Shown: positions 1-9,249, counted from the stretch's first letter. The stretch is DNA of 64,000 nt from Bacteroidota bacterium (GCA_018266455.1 JAFEAJ010000005.1:1-64000); one strand, 5' to 3'. The notes: generated by a model from the sequence alone, not told the origin. Made by a program: numbers and translations.

Positions 1-1229
1 ATCACATCTGCATAGCGCAAAATCCGGTGGTCAATCCAGTCTGCCCCGCCATTGTTGCCAATTTGACCGGTATATTGCCTCATTTGCGGATCGGAATATA
101 CTTTCTTGTTCCAGTACGGCTGGTCGAGCAAAACGCCGGGGTTATATGCAGGAAGCGTATTTCCGTAACCGCCAGTGGTAGGGCCTCCGTCATAGCGGCC
201 TGAGAAGAGAATGGTTGCATTGCGCCTTGGATCAGTAGAATCCCAGGCGTTCACTAAATTTTGTGTGGGCGTATTCCAGCCCCAGCCTAAGTTCCAATCG
301 TTGCTTGCGCCCCCCTGGCGAACATTTTGCGAAGTGCCCCATTGTGTGCCAATCCAGGGTGACTGGTTTGGACCAACATAACACTGCAGTTCCCAGATCG
401 ATTCTGGCCCATTTTTGCCCGCTCCATTCAACCCGTCTTTCCAGATATCTACAAAGCTTGGGTCAAGCTGGTATTGGCCTGAGCCGATTACCATGTTGCA
501 CAGGCTTATAACTTTTGCCCAATTGCCGCGGAACAAATAGGTTTGGGCCCATAACGTGTTTGCTGCGCCCTGAGTTAACCTGCCCGGATAGGTATTGCCT
601 GTTGCCGTTGCCCATGTTAAAGGCAAATGAGTTGATGCTACATTCAAGTCAGAGTCAATCAGCGCATAAATCTGCCCAGGGGCAGCATTTGGCCTGATTT
701 GCTGATTGGGAGACGTATAGTAAAAGTTTTCCAGTGGCAGGTAAGTTTCGCCATAAGCTTTAACCAGCTCAAAATAGGCATAGGCCCTGAAGAAACAAGC
801 TTCGCCAATATTCCTTAATGAGCCTTCATCTGTTGGTTTAAGCGAATCGGCATCATGAATGATTTCATTTGCCAATTGGATCATATTGAAGTGGTCGCTC
901 CAGTAGGTGTTGGTGGCCCAGTCATTCTTGGTATATTGAAAATGCTCAAACTCGGCATTAATTTCAGCGCCATCCGAAACGCTGCTCCCTTTCTGCGCAT
1001 CGTCATCTCGTATGGAGTGAAAGTCTAACCACGGCAATGTGCTAAAGCCCGCATCGCTGCGCAATGCCGAATATAACCCCAGCGCCTGCTTTTCTAAGCC
1101 ACCGCTCGAAATATCATCTTTCGTCGTGAACAAAGGCTTCCTGTCTAAAAACTTATTGCAGCTATTGAGCATTATCGCAATTGTGACAATTGCCAGGGGA
1201 ACTATTAATGATTTTATTTTGATTTTCAT
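1..1229 (-). CDS. SusD/RagB-family outer-membrane lipoprotein (3' end outside window)
   Basis: This is a surface glycan- or nutrient-binding lipoprotein that caps a SusC-type TonB-dependent transporter. The frame is open from an ATG at 1229 to the left edge, so about 409 residues are visible and the C-terminus is missing. The N-terminus is a hydrophobic signal peptide ending in a lipobox (LNSC, Cys24) followed by NKFLDRKP, typical of SusD proteins. Family hallmarks follow: an early FTTKDDI segment, the helix EACFFRAYAYFELVKAYGE characteristic of the TPR-like SusD fold, and YLPLENF. It starts 24 bp downstream of the susC-like stop and is surely co-transcribed with it. The substrate cannot be told from sequence, since no glycoside hydrolase or peptidase is visible beside it. 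Confidence 0.93.
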   Translation of the reverse strand, partial: MKIKIKSLIVPLAIVTIAIMLNSCNKFLDRKPLFTTKDDISSGGLEKQALGLYSALRSDAGFSTLPWLDFHSIRDDDAQKGSSVSDGAEINAEFEHFQYTKNDWATNTYWSDHFNMIQLANEIIHDADSLKPTDEGSLRNIGEACFFRAYAYFELVKAYGETYLPLENFYYTSPNQQIRPNAAPGQIYALIDSDLNVASTHLPLTWATATGNTYPGRLTQGAANTLWAQTYLFRGNWAKVISLCNMVIGSGQYQLDPSFVDIWKDGLNGAGKNGPESIWELQCYVGPNQSPWIGTQWGTSQNVRQGGASNDWNLGWGWNTPTQNLVNAWDSTDPRRNATILFSGRYDGGPTTGGYGNTLPAYNPGVLLDQPYWNKKVYSDPQMRQYTGQIGNNGGADWIDHRILRYADV

Positions 1230-1252
1230 ATTATAAAACTTTTTTTAGAATG

Positions 1253-4200
1253 TTAGAATGTAACAGTCAGGCCACCGGAAATAATTCTTGGAATAGCTCC
1301 GCCGCCCTGGTCAATACCGAATTGCAATGGATTAGGAGGGAAGGTAACTGCCGCGCCCCCAATACCCGTGTTTTGTACAGAATTGCCTTGCTGAAAGCCG
1401 CCAAATTCCGGCGTGTAGCCCGAATTGTTTTTCCAGGTATACAGGTTCTGTGCATTGACGTAAACCCGCAAAGCCTTAACAACGGATGACTTTGAAAATA
1501 CATGTTGAGGGATGGTGTACCCTAACTGAAGGTTCCTGATGCGGACATAAGATCCGTTTTCAATACTGTAAGTGGAGCCAACGTAGTTCACACGGTCGCC
1601 CTGGCTGAGGAGAGGAGTCCAGTTTGAAGTTCCCGGGCCATGCCAGGCATCCACTTGGAATGCGGCATAATTAACCCGTTGATAAGGAGATTCCAAAGAG
1701 CCCCAGGCGCGGAAAATTTTATTTCCCCAAACGCCGCCAATATCAACGCCCAAACTAAAATTCTTATATATCAAATTAACTGAACCACCATAGGTAAATT
1801 TTGGAGAAGGGTTACCGATATATGTCCTGTCGTGCGCATCAATAACGCCATCCGGTTTCCCGTTGGTGCCGCTGATATCAGCATACATCAAATCGCCTGG
1901 GCGAACTTGTCCCAATGATGATTGCACCGGAGATCCCAGGATTTGTGCATAGCTCTGGAAAACCCCTTTTACAATATACCCATAAAACTCGCCCACCGGT
2001 TGCCCTGCAATGGTGCGGCTGTCCTGCTCTCCATTGTTCTGGCTGGTGTAATCAATATAGGTAAATGAGGGGTCGTTAAAGCTCAATACTTTATTTTGAA
2101 TAAAGGTGATATTGCCAGAAAGGTTTATACTAAAGTCCCTGCTGACAGGCTGGTTCCATGATGCTGAAAACTCCTGCCCGGTATTTTGAATATTTACGAG
2201 ATTTTCTAATTGTTGTAACCCGCCAACTGAATACAATCCCATTGCCCCATCCGTTTTGCGATTAAAATATGTGGCTTCAAAATGTAAGCGGCGCTGGAAT
2301 GCTTCCAGTTCAACGCCAAATTCATATTGGTGAACTGTTTCCCAATGCAGGTTTGGGGAATACACATAATTTTTTGCATAAATTGTAGAAATGTTACTGC
2401 CAAAAACTGTTTGACCATTTGAAACCAACCCAGGATAAACGGGATAATAAATCCCGGTAGGCACAGCCTGGTCGCCCAAAGTACCCGCCGAACCTTTCAG
2501 TTTCAATAAATCAAAAAACTTCTGGTTCTGCATAAATTTCTCTCTCGTCAATTCCCAGGCGGCACCGAGGGTCCAATAGGTTCCCCAGCGGTTTGCCGGC
2601 AAAAAGTCTGAAGAACCATCGCGCCTGATAGAGGCATTCAAAAAATACTTTTGATCATAATTGTACAATGCCCTCCCAAAAAACCCGGCAGTCCAGTTAG
2701 GCTGCGCATAGTATGAAAAAGTCTGGCCAGGGTCGCTGCTTACTTGCGAAAATGACCATGCGCTGGGATACCAAAACCTTGGGTCGTTCGGGATTGGCTG
2801 CGAAGGATCTGATGGCAAAACAGTAGTTTGATTGTACGATATTTCATGCGCATAAGTGGTAGCCCCTGCCATTACCGTTAGGTTGTGGGAGCCGAAGCTG
2901 TTCTTATAGGTTAAGATATTATCGGTTTGCGAATTTTTGGTATCTGTTAAGCCTTGCACCACTCTTGTTATGGCATTTTGCACTACCGGAGCGTTAGCAT
3001 TCGGGTCATAACCATAATACAGTGGCGAGTACTGCCGATGGTTTTCGTTAGAAAAATCTGCATATACTGCTGAGCGGAAATTAAAATGCCTGAGGAAATT
3101 GATCTCAGCATAAAAACTTCCTACATAACGATACAAAATATCAATGTTGGTGTTGTACCGGCTGTAAATATCCAAGAGCGGGTTTTGCACCCCTGAATTT
3201 TGCAAAGCCGAATAGGTGGTAGAATATAAATTTTGAGTTATGGTATCGCTGCCATACAGATTGGGAACTTTAAATGCTTTGGGCAGTGCAGAAACCTGGG
3301 GCATCATTTTGCGTGCCGCATCCAATTCACCTGTTGCATCATAAGGCAGGTCTTCGCGCAGCACTGAAAAGTTCACCCCAACCTTTAACCACTTATTTAT
3401 TTTAGCTTCATCGTTAATGGTTGCCGTAATCTTTTTTAATTGTTCTTTTAAAACGATCCCCTGGTCTAAAGTATAGCCTACCCCGAAATTGAACTTATTA
3501 TTGTCCGTTGAACTGGCAATGGAAAGGTTGTTCGCACTGATGATGCCATTTTGGGTTACGGCTTTGATCCAATCGGTATTGTTTTGTAGCCCTGGTATGG
3601 AAAGATATCCGGTATTGGTTACTCCGTTGTTTGCATTTTCTTCCGCAAACAGGGTATTGAACTGACTGGCGTTTGCTAATTTGATTTTATCAACCAATTG
3701 CTTTACGCCTGTGCTTGTTGAAAAAGTAAAAGTGGATTGCCCTGCTTTTGCTCTTTTGGTAGTAATGATGATAACGCCGTTTGCACCCTGGTTGCCAAAA
3801 ATGGCTAAGGATGAGGGGTCTTTCAATATCTCCATCGATTCAATATCATCGGGGTTCACGTAGCTGATGTCATAAGTAAATACCCCATCCACCACATAAA
3901 GCGGCGCAATACTGGCAATGCTTCCTGTGCCACGGATGCGGATATCAGGAGCCTGTCCCGGCGTACCATTATTAACCACGTAAAGGCCGGCAACCTTGCT
4001 CTGCAAACTGGCCACCGGGTTGGTATTGGGTTTATCTGCTATTTCTTTGCCTGCAATTTTCACAATTGACCCGGTCAGGTCTCTTTTGCTGGCTTGCCCA
4101 TAACCGATCACCACCACTTCATCCATCGCCTTTTTAGAAGCGGCCAGTGAAACGTTTATAACTGACTGGCTGTTCACCTTCACTTCCTGGGTTTGATAGC

Positions 4201-4735
4201 CAATATAAGAAATAACAAGTGTGCCTTTTTCCGGAACAGTGAGCGTAAAATTCCCGTTATTGTCAGTTGTTGTTCCTATCGAAGTTCCTTTCAGGCCTAT
4301 CGAAACGCCTGACAATGGTTCGCCATTTTCGCCGCTGATTTTTCCGGTAACTTTTATATCCTGCAGGGCCAGTGCACCTGACAACACCACAATCAGGTTG
4401 TTGTCTAGGATTTTATAGGCCAGGTCTGTGCCCTTGAACATTTCATTGAGCACCTCTTTTATCCCTGCGCTGTTTACGTCAACATTTACTTTTTGCTTTA
4501 AGCTCTTAAGATTATTATTGTAAAGGAACCTGTAATCGCCCAGGTTTTCTATTGAGCGCAATGCTTTTGCAATCTCCACCTGGTTAAGTTTCAAAGATAC
4601 CTTTGCCTGTCCATGCACTTTAGCAGATACCTGCAGCATGCCAGCCATTAACATTACAAAGGTGAGTTTCATGACTAAAAGAGCTTTTTTTAAGGTATGA
4701 AAGCAATCGCCTCCAATCGCCAGATTTTTCTTCAT
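1253..4735 (-). CDS. SusC/RagA-family TonB-dependent outer-membrane receptor with STN signalling domain
   Basis: This is an outer-membrane TonB-dependent transporter of 1160 residues. In order: an N-terminal signal region (about 1-43), an STN (secretin/TonB short N-terminal) domain at about 44-117, a carboxypeptidase-regulatory-like domain at about 125-195 (contains NGEPLSGVSIGLKG), a plug starting near DEVVVIGYGQASKRDLTG (about 205-224), then a long beta-barrel ending in Phe (GGLTVTF). The STN domain is the part of FecA-type receptors that contacts a FecR anti-sigma factor, and such a gene lies directly upstream. This argues for a receptor that both imports substrate and signals its presence. 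The ligand is unknown. The SusD partner follows after 23 bp. Confidence 0.95.
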   Translation of the reverse strand: MKKNLAIGGDCFHTLKKALLVMKLTFVMLMAGMLQVSAKVHGQAKVSLKLNQVEIAKALRSIENLGDYRFLYNNNLKSLKQKVNVDVNSAGIKEVLNEMFKGTDLAYKILDNNLIVVLSGALALQDIKVTGKISGENGEPLSGVSIGLKGTSIGTTTDNNGNFTLTVPEKGTLVISYIGYQTQEVKVNSQSVINVSLAASKKAMDEVVVIGYGQASKRDLTGSIVKIAGKEIADKPNTNPVASLQSKVAGLYVVNNGTPGQAPDIRIRGTGSIASIAPLYVVDGVFTYDISYVNPDDIESMEILKDPSSLAIFGNQGANGVIIITTKRAKAGQSTFTFSTSTGVKQLVDKIKLANASQFNTLFAEENANNGVTNTGYLSIPGLQNNTDWIKAVTQNGIISANNLSIASSTDNNKFNFGVGYTLDQGIVLKEQLKKITATINDEAKINKWLKVGVNFSVLREDLPYDATGELDAARKMMPQVSALPKAFKVPNLYGSDTITQNLYSTTYSALQNSGVQNPLLDIYSRYNTNIDILYRYVGSFYAEINFLRHFNFRSAVYADFSNENHRQYSPLYYGYDPNANAPVVQNAITRVVQGLTDTKNSQTDNILTYKNSFGSHNLTVMAGATTYAHEISYNQTTVLPSDPSQPIPNDPRFWYPSAWSFSQVSSDPGQTFSYYAQPNWTAGFFGRALYNYDQKYFLNASIRRDGSSDFLPANRWGTYWTLGAAWELTREKFMQNQKFFDLLKLKGSAGTLGDQAVPTGIYYPVYPGLVSNGQTVFGSNISTIYAKNYVYSPNLHWETVHQYEFGVELEAFQRRLHFEATYFNRKTDGAMGLYSVGGLQQLENLVNIQNTGQEFSASWNQPVSRDFSINLSGNITFIQNKVLSFNDPSFTYIDYTSQNNGEQDSRTIAGQPVGEFYGYIVKGVFQSYAQILGSPVQSSLGQVRPGDLMYADISGTNGKPDGVIDAHDRTYIGNPSPKFTYGGSVNLIYKNFSLGVDIGGVWGNKIFRAWGSLESPYQRVNYAAFQVDAWHGPGTSNWTPLLSQGDRVNYVGSTYSIENGSYVRIRNLQLGYTIPQHVFSKSSVVKALRVYVNAQNLYTWKNNSGYTPEFGGFQQGNSVQNTGIGGAAVTFPPNPLQFGIDQGGGAIPRIISGGLTVTF

Positions 4736-4772
4736 ATATTTACAACATTATGGGTTATAAAAAGTAAAACCG

Positions 4773-4832
4773 AATGCGTGCCAGCATTTTTTTATTTGTT
4801 TAACCTGTCCGGGAAATGTTGGCGCATTTCCC
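4773..4832 (-). promoter_or_regulatory. Overlapping inverted repeats in the fecR-susC spacer
   Basis: The 149-bp gap between the FecR and SusC genes holds a perfect 8-bp hairpin (GGGAAATG at 4811-4818 with CATTTCCC at 4825-4832). A second, longer pairing is possible between 4814-4828 and 4773-4789 (AATGCG...CATTT arms, with G-U pairs and a small bulge). The two pairings share bases 4814-4828, so they exclude each other. On the minus strand neither is followed by a clear U-run, so this is not a standard fecR terminator. It may be a structured susC leader or an RNA processing site. Function is inferred only. Confidence 0.45.
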
Positions 4833-4884
4833 GTTTTTTTACGTGCTTTTATTTTTTATCATTTTGGTTAGTTTGGTTTTGGCC

Positions 4885-6027
4885 TTAGTAAATAATGATG
4901 TTATTGTTGCTGTCAATTGAGTAGTTGAATGGAGCGGTAAACTTTAAAGCATCGAGCGCCTGCCTGATGGTTTCATTTTTAAAACTCCCCGTCAAATGAT
5001 TTTCTTTTAGCTGCTTGTTTTGAAATGTAATCGTTACGCCGTACCATCTTTCAAGCTGCCTCGCAATGTCTTCAAAAGATTCGTCCTGAAAAACCAGTTT
5101 ATTTTCTACCCATGATGTTTCGATAATATCCCCGGTCTTTTGTTCATGAGTAAGTGCTTTTATCGCCACTTCATCAGCGATGTCTTTCATTTTGGCAGGC
5201 CGGTTGTTACCAGCATCTCCTGTTTCTTTTCCCTGTATGACATTTTCCACAATAATTTTTTCGTTCGGCTTCAGGATAATTTTTTTTGCCGGTTTATTTT
5301 TAAAAGTTACCTCAATGCTTCCACGGATCAGTGCAGCTTCTGTTGTTTTTTCATTAGGATAAGAGCGCACATTGAACTCGGTGCCGAGCACTTTAATATT
5401 TATATTGGAAGCGTGAATAATAAAGGGCCGTTCTTTGTTTTTGACTACATCAAAAAAACCTTCCCCGGATAAAGAAACTTCACGGATATTTTTATTGTAG
5501 GAAGAATCGTATGTGAGCCTGCTGCCAGCGTTGAGCCAGACCTTTGTGCCATCTGGCAGAATAAGGTTGGTTTTTGAGCCATTTTTTGTAGCTATTTCAT
5601 TAAAAGGTTTAGCAGCTTGTTGCTCCATCTGAACCATCATTGGCTCGTTACTTTTTTTAGGTGGCAGGAAATAAATCGCAAAAAGAACCACTGCAATTAT
5701 TGTTGTCAGGCCAAGTCCTGACCATAAAAAAAATTCTTTGCCTTTTCTATTGTTATAAGGGGTTGCAGGCGCTTCGGTCTTTATTTCATTGGTTGAGCTA
5801 TAGGCAATACCAAGCTGGCCCATTCTTTCAAGATGATCGTGGAATTTGTCATGTGCGCTTGCAATCGTAGCGCTTGGCCTCGCATTCCATAGGTCCATTA
5901 TTGTTTGGATAGGATAGTGGAGCTCGGGGGCTTTTCGAAGAAGTTCTTCAAGCTCACGCAGTTCTTCCGGCGACGATTCCCCAGAAAGCTTTTTTGCAAT
6001 CAAATTCCAAATATGCTCCTGATGCAT
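4885..6027 (-). CDS. FecR-family anti-sigma factor
   Basis: This is an inner-membrane anti-sigma factor of 380 residues. The cytoplasmic N-terminal part (1-99) would hold the sigma factor, a single membrane segment spans about 100-121 (FLWSGLGLTTIIAVVLFAIYF), and the periplasmic part carries the FecR domain (about 145-250; LPDGTKVWLNAGSRLTYDSS is the family signature). A C-terminal DUF4974 domain covers about 308-380. In FecIRA-type systems the periplasmic part receives the signal from the STN domain of the outer-membrane receptor. The gene sits between an ECF sigma gene (72-bp gap) and the STN-containing SusC gene, so the three probably form one trans-envelope signalling unit. Confidence 0.95.
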   Translation of the reverse strand: MHQEHIWNLIAKKLSGESSPEELRELEELLRKAPELHYPIQTIMDLWNARPSATIASAHDKFHDHLERMGQLGIAYSSTNEIKTEAPATPYNNRKGKEFFLWSGLGLTTIIAVVLFAIYFLPPKKSNEPMMVQMEQQAAKPFNEIATKNGSKTNLILPDGTKVWLNAGSRLTYDSSYNKNIREVSLSGEGFFDVVKNKERPFIIHASNINIKVLGTEFNVRSYPNEKTTEAALIRGSIEVTFKNKPAKKIILKPNEKIIVENVIQGKETGDAGNNRPAKMKDIADEVAIKALTHEQKTGDIIETSWVENKLVFQDESFEDIARQLERWYGVTITFQNKQLKENHLTGSFKNETIRQALDALKFTAPFNYSIDSNNNIIIY

Positions 6028-6099
6028 GTCTTAGTGTTGGCTGTACATTACAGGACAGGAGAAAAAAGGAAAACCCCTAAAAGTAAGTTAAAAAGCTGG

Positions 6100-6690
6100 T
6101 TATTTAGCATGGTTGGCCGTAGAAGAAACTGCCCTGTTGATATCAAAACTTATAGATGACCCGATTTTACGCACGGCAATAGCGACCTGGTTCTCAACTG
6201 TTCTTTCTGAAATGTGCAACACCTCGGCAACTTCTTTGTATTTCATCCTGTCTTCCTTTACAAGCTTGAAAATGAGCCTGCACTTTGGTGGCAATTGACG
6301 AATGGCCTTATTGATGATCAGCATCATATCAGATGTGATCAGCAATTGTTCAGGATCTGGATAGGAGCTTTTTAATTCGTTAGCATGGTCCTCAATACTT
6401 GAAAATGGCCTGTATGCTTTTTTATCCAGGTAATTTATCGCAATATTTTTGGCGGAAACATAAAGATAAATTTTCAAATTATCGATTTTGCCTAAAGACT
6501 TCCTTTTCTCCCAAACTTTAATAAAAACATCCGAAACCACTTCTTCAGACAACTGCTTAGATTTTACAAAATTCCAGGCAAAGTTGTAAAGATATCCATA
6601 TAAAGAAACAAATAGCTCTTTATAAGCCTGTTGGTCATCGAACCTGGCTATCTGGTCCTGTAAGTATGAAATTCTCTCAGCAGCAATCAT
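6100..6690 (-). CDS. ECF RNA polymerase sigma-70 factor (FecI-like, Bacteroidetes type)
   Basis: This is an extracytoplasmic-function sigma factor of 196 residues that presumably directs RNA polymerase to the downstream fecR-susCD promoter. Sigma region 2 is seen at about 17-57 (YNFAWNFVKSKQLSEEVVSD) and region 4 at about 122-168 (LPPKCRLIF, then a helix-turn-helix with ISERTVENQVAIAVRKI). The frame stays open to a TTG at 6714, but the ATG at 6690 gives the usual N-terminus for the family, so I chose it. It is the first gene of the sigma-FecR-SusC-SusD series, all on the minus strand. Confidence 0.93.
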   Translation of the reverse strand: MIAAERISYLQDQIARFDDQQAYKELFVSLYGYLYNFAWNFVKSKQLSEEVVSDVFIKVWEKRKSLGKIDNLKIYLYVSAKNIAINYLDKKAYRPFSSIEDHANELKSSYPDPEQLLITSDMMLIINKAIRQLPPKCRLIFKLVKEDRMKYKEVAEVLHISERTVENQVAIAVRKIGSSISFDINRAVSSTANHAK

Positions 6691-6822
6691 TCTTAAAAGC
6701 AATAAGCTGTACAATATTACAATAAAAAATGTTCTTTTTGTTTTGACAATTTTCTTTTTGGGATAGCTGCTTTTATTTCTTCTCTTAACATGAATGCACT
6801 ATTTTCGCTGCGCAAAAAAACA

Positions 6823-6900
6823 GGGCCCTTAGCTCAGTTGGTTAGCGCATCCCGACTGGTAAGCCGGGAGGGCCCCTTGGTCCGCATTACCAGGCAGGCA
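6823..6900 (+). pseudogene. Degenerate tRNA-like sequence (Thr-GGT-like anticodon loop)
   Basis: The 5' part is clearly tRNA: an acceptor strand GGGCCCT, then TAGCTCAGTTGGTTAGCGC as D-arm. The anticodon region keeps a normal loop word CTGGTAA (GGT), but it is framed by TCCCG...CGGGA so that the loop would be 10 nt. A T-arm-shaped hairpin follows (TTGGT-7 nt-ACCAG), but its loop CCGCATT lacks the TTC consensus, and no 3' acceptor strand matches. It therefore looks non-functional as a tRNA. It lies 27 bp before a good tRNA gene whose acceptor (GGACCCT) and D-arm it shares, suggesting a decayed or rearranged copy. Confidence 0.6.
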
Positions 6901-6926
6901 TAGCTATCACAGTTTTTTGAAATTTT

Positions 6927-7000
6927 GGACCCTTAGCTCAGTTGGTTAGAGCATCTGACTCATAATCAGAGGGCCGTTGGTTCAAATCCAACAGGGTCCA
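6927..7000 (+). tRNA. tRNA with CAT anticodon (Met, or Ile2 if lysidine-modified)
   Basis: This is a complete 74-nt cloverleaf: acceptor GGACCCT/AGGGTCC, D-arm GCTC...GAGC, anticodon stem TCTGA/TCAGA around loop CTCATAA, T-arm GTTGG-TTCAAAT-CCAAC, discriminator A. CCA is not encoded. The CAT anticodon fits elongator Met, or the minor tRNA-Ile that is converted to read AUA by TilS. The GG-CCUUAGCUCAG 5' end resembles Ile2 more than elongator Met in E. coli, but I cannot settle this by eye. Confidence 0.93.
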
Positions 7001-7231
7001 CAACAAAATTCAGTTTGTATTGCGTTTGCATCACCTACTCTCTAAAAGCCGGACAAATAATTGTATCGGCTTATCGGTAGATACTGATGAAAGGCTCAAG
7101 AAACATTTTGCTGCCCACAATAAAATTGGTTTTTATTTTTTGCCCATGGTCACAGCTATGGGTTTTTATTTGGCGGGTTCTTTAACCTTTTATTAACCCT
7201 AAGCAAAATACATTTGCTGACAATAAAAAAT

Positions 7232-7969
7232 ATGAGAAAAATTTTATTTTTAATAGCTGCGCTAACCATTTTTACAAGTGCTTTTTCACAAGAAAAAGAT
7301 TCTGTGATATCTAAGCCCAAAAAGAAGGATTGGAGCAAGATCGATTTATCACACAGGGCTAATGATCATTTTATGGCCCAGATCGGATATGCCGGTTGGT
7401 CAGGGGTTCCGGATACTTTAAGCACAGGAGGTTTATCAAGAAGTTTTAATTTTTATTTCCTGTACGATTTCCCTTTCAAGTCTGACCCTCGCTTTAGTGT
7501 AGGCGCAGGGGTTGGCATAGGTAGTGCAAATATTTTCTTTAAGAACCAGGCTGCGCCCATTGAATCAACACCCAGGCAGGACGCAAGCGGCGGTAACCAT
7601 TTCAAAAAATATAAGATTGTAAACACTTATCTCGAAATACCGCTGGAACTGAGGTACGCAATGGACCCTGAAAACACAAACAAAAGTTGGAAATTTGCTG
7701 TTGGCGCTAAGGTTGGGGTAATGCTGAGCGCTTATGCCAAAGGAAAAAATGTTCTTAATGGCTCCGGCCAGTCAGTTGATGGCTCGGTCTATAAAATCAG
7801 CAGCAAAGCATACTATAACGGCATCCGGTTTGCAGGTACTGCCAGAATAAGCAAAGGGCCTGTGGGCATATATGCACAATACCAGCCCACCATCCTGATG
7901 AAAACATCTATTGCCGGCATTCCGCCCGTTTATCCCTTTGAGATTGGTATTTGCTTCAGCGGCTTATAA
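7232..7969 (+). CDS. Secreted outer-membrane beta-barrel protein (PorT-like)
   Basis: The product is a 245-residue exported protein. A signal peptide is evident at residues 1-19 (MRKILFLIAALTIFTSAFSQ), and the mature part alternates hydrophobic and polar residues with glycine-rich strands (FSVGAGVGIGSANIFF, WKFAVGAKVGVML, GIRFAGTARI), as in small 8-stranded outer-membrane barrels of Bacteroidota. I chose the ATG at 7232 rather than an upstream TTG because it begins the signal peptide. It stands alone between two tRNA loci. No specific ligand or role can be read from the sequence, and the PorT resemblance is general rather than an orthology claim. Confidence 0.75.
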   Translation: MRKILFLIAALTIFTSAFSQEKDSVISKPKKKDWSKIDLSHRANDHFMAQIGYAGWSGVPDTLSTGGLSRSFNFYFLYDFPFKSDPRFSVGAGVGIGSANIFFKNQAAPIESTPRQDASGGNHFKKYKIVNTYLEIPLELRYAMDPENTNKSWKFAVGAKVGVMLSAYAKGKNVLNGSGQSVDGSVYKISSKAYYNGIRFAGTARISKGPVGIYAQYQPTILMKTSIAGIPPVYPFEIGICFSGL

Positions 7970-8058
7970 TATTTTATCTTTAAACATATTTTTTTGCGGA
8001 TATCTTCATGATATTCGCTTTTTGTTTTTTTGAATAAACCTAAAATTTAAGAAAGCCA

Positions 8059-9249
8059 TTGATAGAAAAGAAAAACAATGCTTATAAAGAAGAGCGTGCG
8101 ATTTTAGTAGGGCTTGTTCTGCCATTGCAAAATGAACATGCTGCTAACGAATATTTAGATGAGCTTGCTTTCCTTGCTGAAACCGCAGGCGCAAAAACAA
8201 TAAAAAGATTTATCCAAAAACTCCCACACCCAGACAGCAAAACTTTTATCGGCAAGGGCAAATTAGAAGAAATCAAAAATTACATTGCGGGCAAAGACGT
8301 TCAAATTGCCATATTTGACGATGAGCTTTCAGGCTCCCAAATAAACAATATCGAAAAGATCATTAATGTAAAAGCAATCGACCGTTCGGACCTTATTCTT
8401 GACATTTTTGCCAGCCGGGCTAAAACAGCACAGTCAAAGCTTCAGGTTGAACTTGCCCAATATCAATATCTGTTGCCCCGGTTGCGCGGCATGTGGAAGC
8501 ATCTTGAGCGCCTTGGTGGCGGAATTGGCACAAGGGGCCCTGGAGAAACAGAAATTGAAACCGACCGCCGCATTGTGAAAGATAAAATTTCGCTTTTAAG
8601 AAAACGGCTGTCCGCAATCGATAAGCAGGCTTTTACACAAAGAAAAGACCGAGGTGAATTTGTTCGCATAGCACTGGTCGGTTATACCAATGTTGGCAAA
8701 TCCACTATCATGAACCTGTTGGGGAAAAGCGATGTGCTTGCCGAGAACAAATTGTTCGCTACCTTGGACACCACCACCAGGAAAATTGTTTTTGATAACA
8801 CCCCGTTCCTTTTAAGCGATACCGTAGGGTTCATCAGGAAGCTTCCGCACCATTTGGTAGAAAGCTTCAAAAGTACGCTGGATGAAGTTCGCGAAGCAGA
8901 TATTTTATTGCACGTCGTCGACATTTCGCATCCTCAATATGAAGAGCAGATCGGGGTAGTAAACAGGACATTACAGGAAATAAAAGTTTTCGGAAAGCCC
9001 GTTATCCTCATCTTCAATAAAATTGACCGCTATGAAAAATCAACCTTTGATGAATGGCTGGAAGAATCAGTAAAAAGGGAAATGATGGATGAATTAAAAG
9101 AAAGATGGGAACTGGAAACCCAGGGCAATTGCGCATTTATTTCCGCTTCTGAAAAAAGAAATATCGAAGAGCTGAGGTCAACCATACTTAATAAAGTAAG
9201 GAGCATTTATAAAATCCGCTATCCTTATAAAACGGAATATATTTTTTGA
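8059..9249 (+). CDS. hflX: GTPase HflX
   Basis: HflX is a ribosome-associated GTPase that helps split stalled or stressed 70S ribosomes. The 396-residue frame shows the N-terminal HflX domain (RSDLILDIFASRAKT, then a glycine-rich RLGGGIGTRGPGETE linker) and a G domain with P-loop GYTNVGKS at about 207-214, G3 DTVGF at about 254-258 and G4 NKID at about 320-323. No ATG precedes the conserved part, so it must use the TTG at 8059, behind AAGAAAG. Its stop codon overlaps the ATG of the Rieske gene, so the two are translationally coupled. Confidence 0.96.
   Translation: MIEKKNNAYKEERAILVGLVLPLQNEHAANEYLDELAFLAETAGAKTIKRFIQKLPHPDSKTFIGKGKLEEIKNYIAGKDVQIAIFDDELSGSQINNIEKIINVKAIDRSDLILDIFASRAKTAQSKLQVELAQYQYLLPRLRGMWKHLERLGGGIGTRGPGETEIETDRRIVKDKISLLRKRLSAIDKQAFTQRKDRGEFVRIALVGYTNVGKSTIMNLLGKSDVLAENKLFATLDTTTRKIVFDNTPFLLSDTVGFIRKLPHHLVESFKSTLDEVREADILLHVVDISHPQYEEQIGVVNRTLQEIKVFGKPVILIFNKIDRYEKSTFDEWLEESVKREMMDELKERWELETQGNCAFISASEKRNIEELRSTILNKVRSIYKIRYPYKTEYIF

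Noticed and set aside
263..697. Plus-strand ORFs over the left edge
   Set aside because: They are antisense shadows of the SusD-like gene, which has a signal peptide and family motifs on the minus strand.
4811..4840. Plus-strand intrinsic terminator (hairpin plus T7)
   Set aside because: No plus-strand transcription unit lies upstream, so the T-run on that strand is probably incidental; the structure is treated as part of the minus-strand leader.
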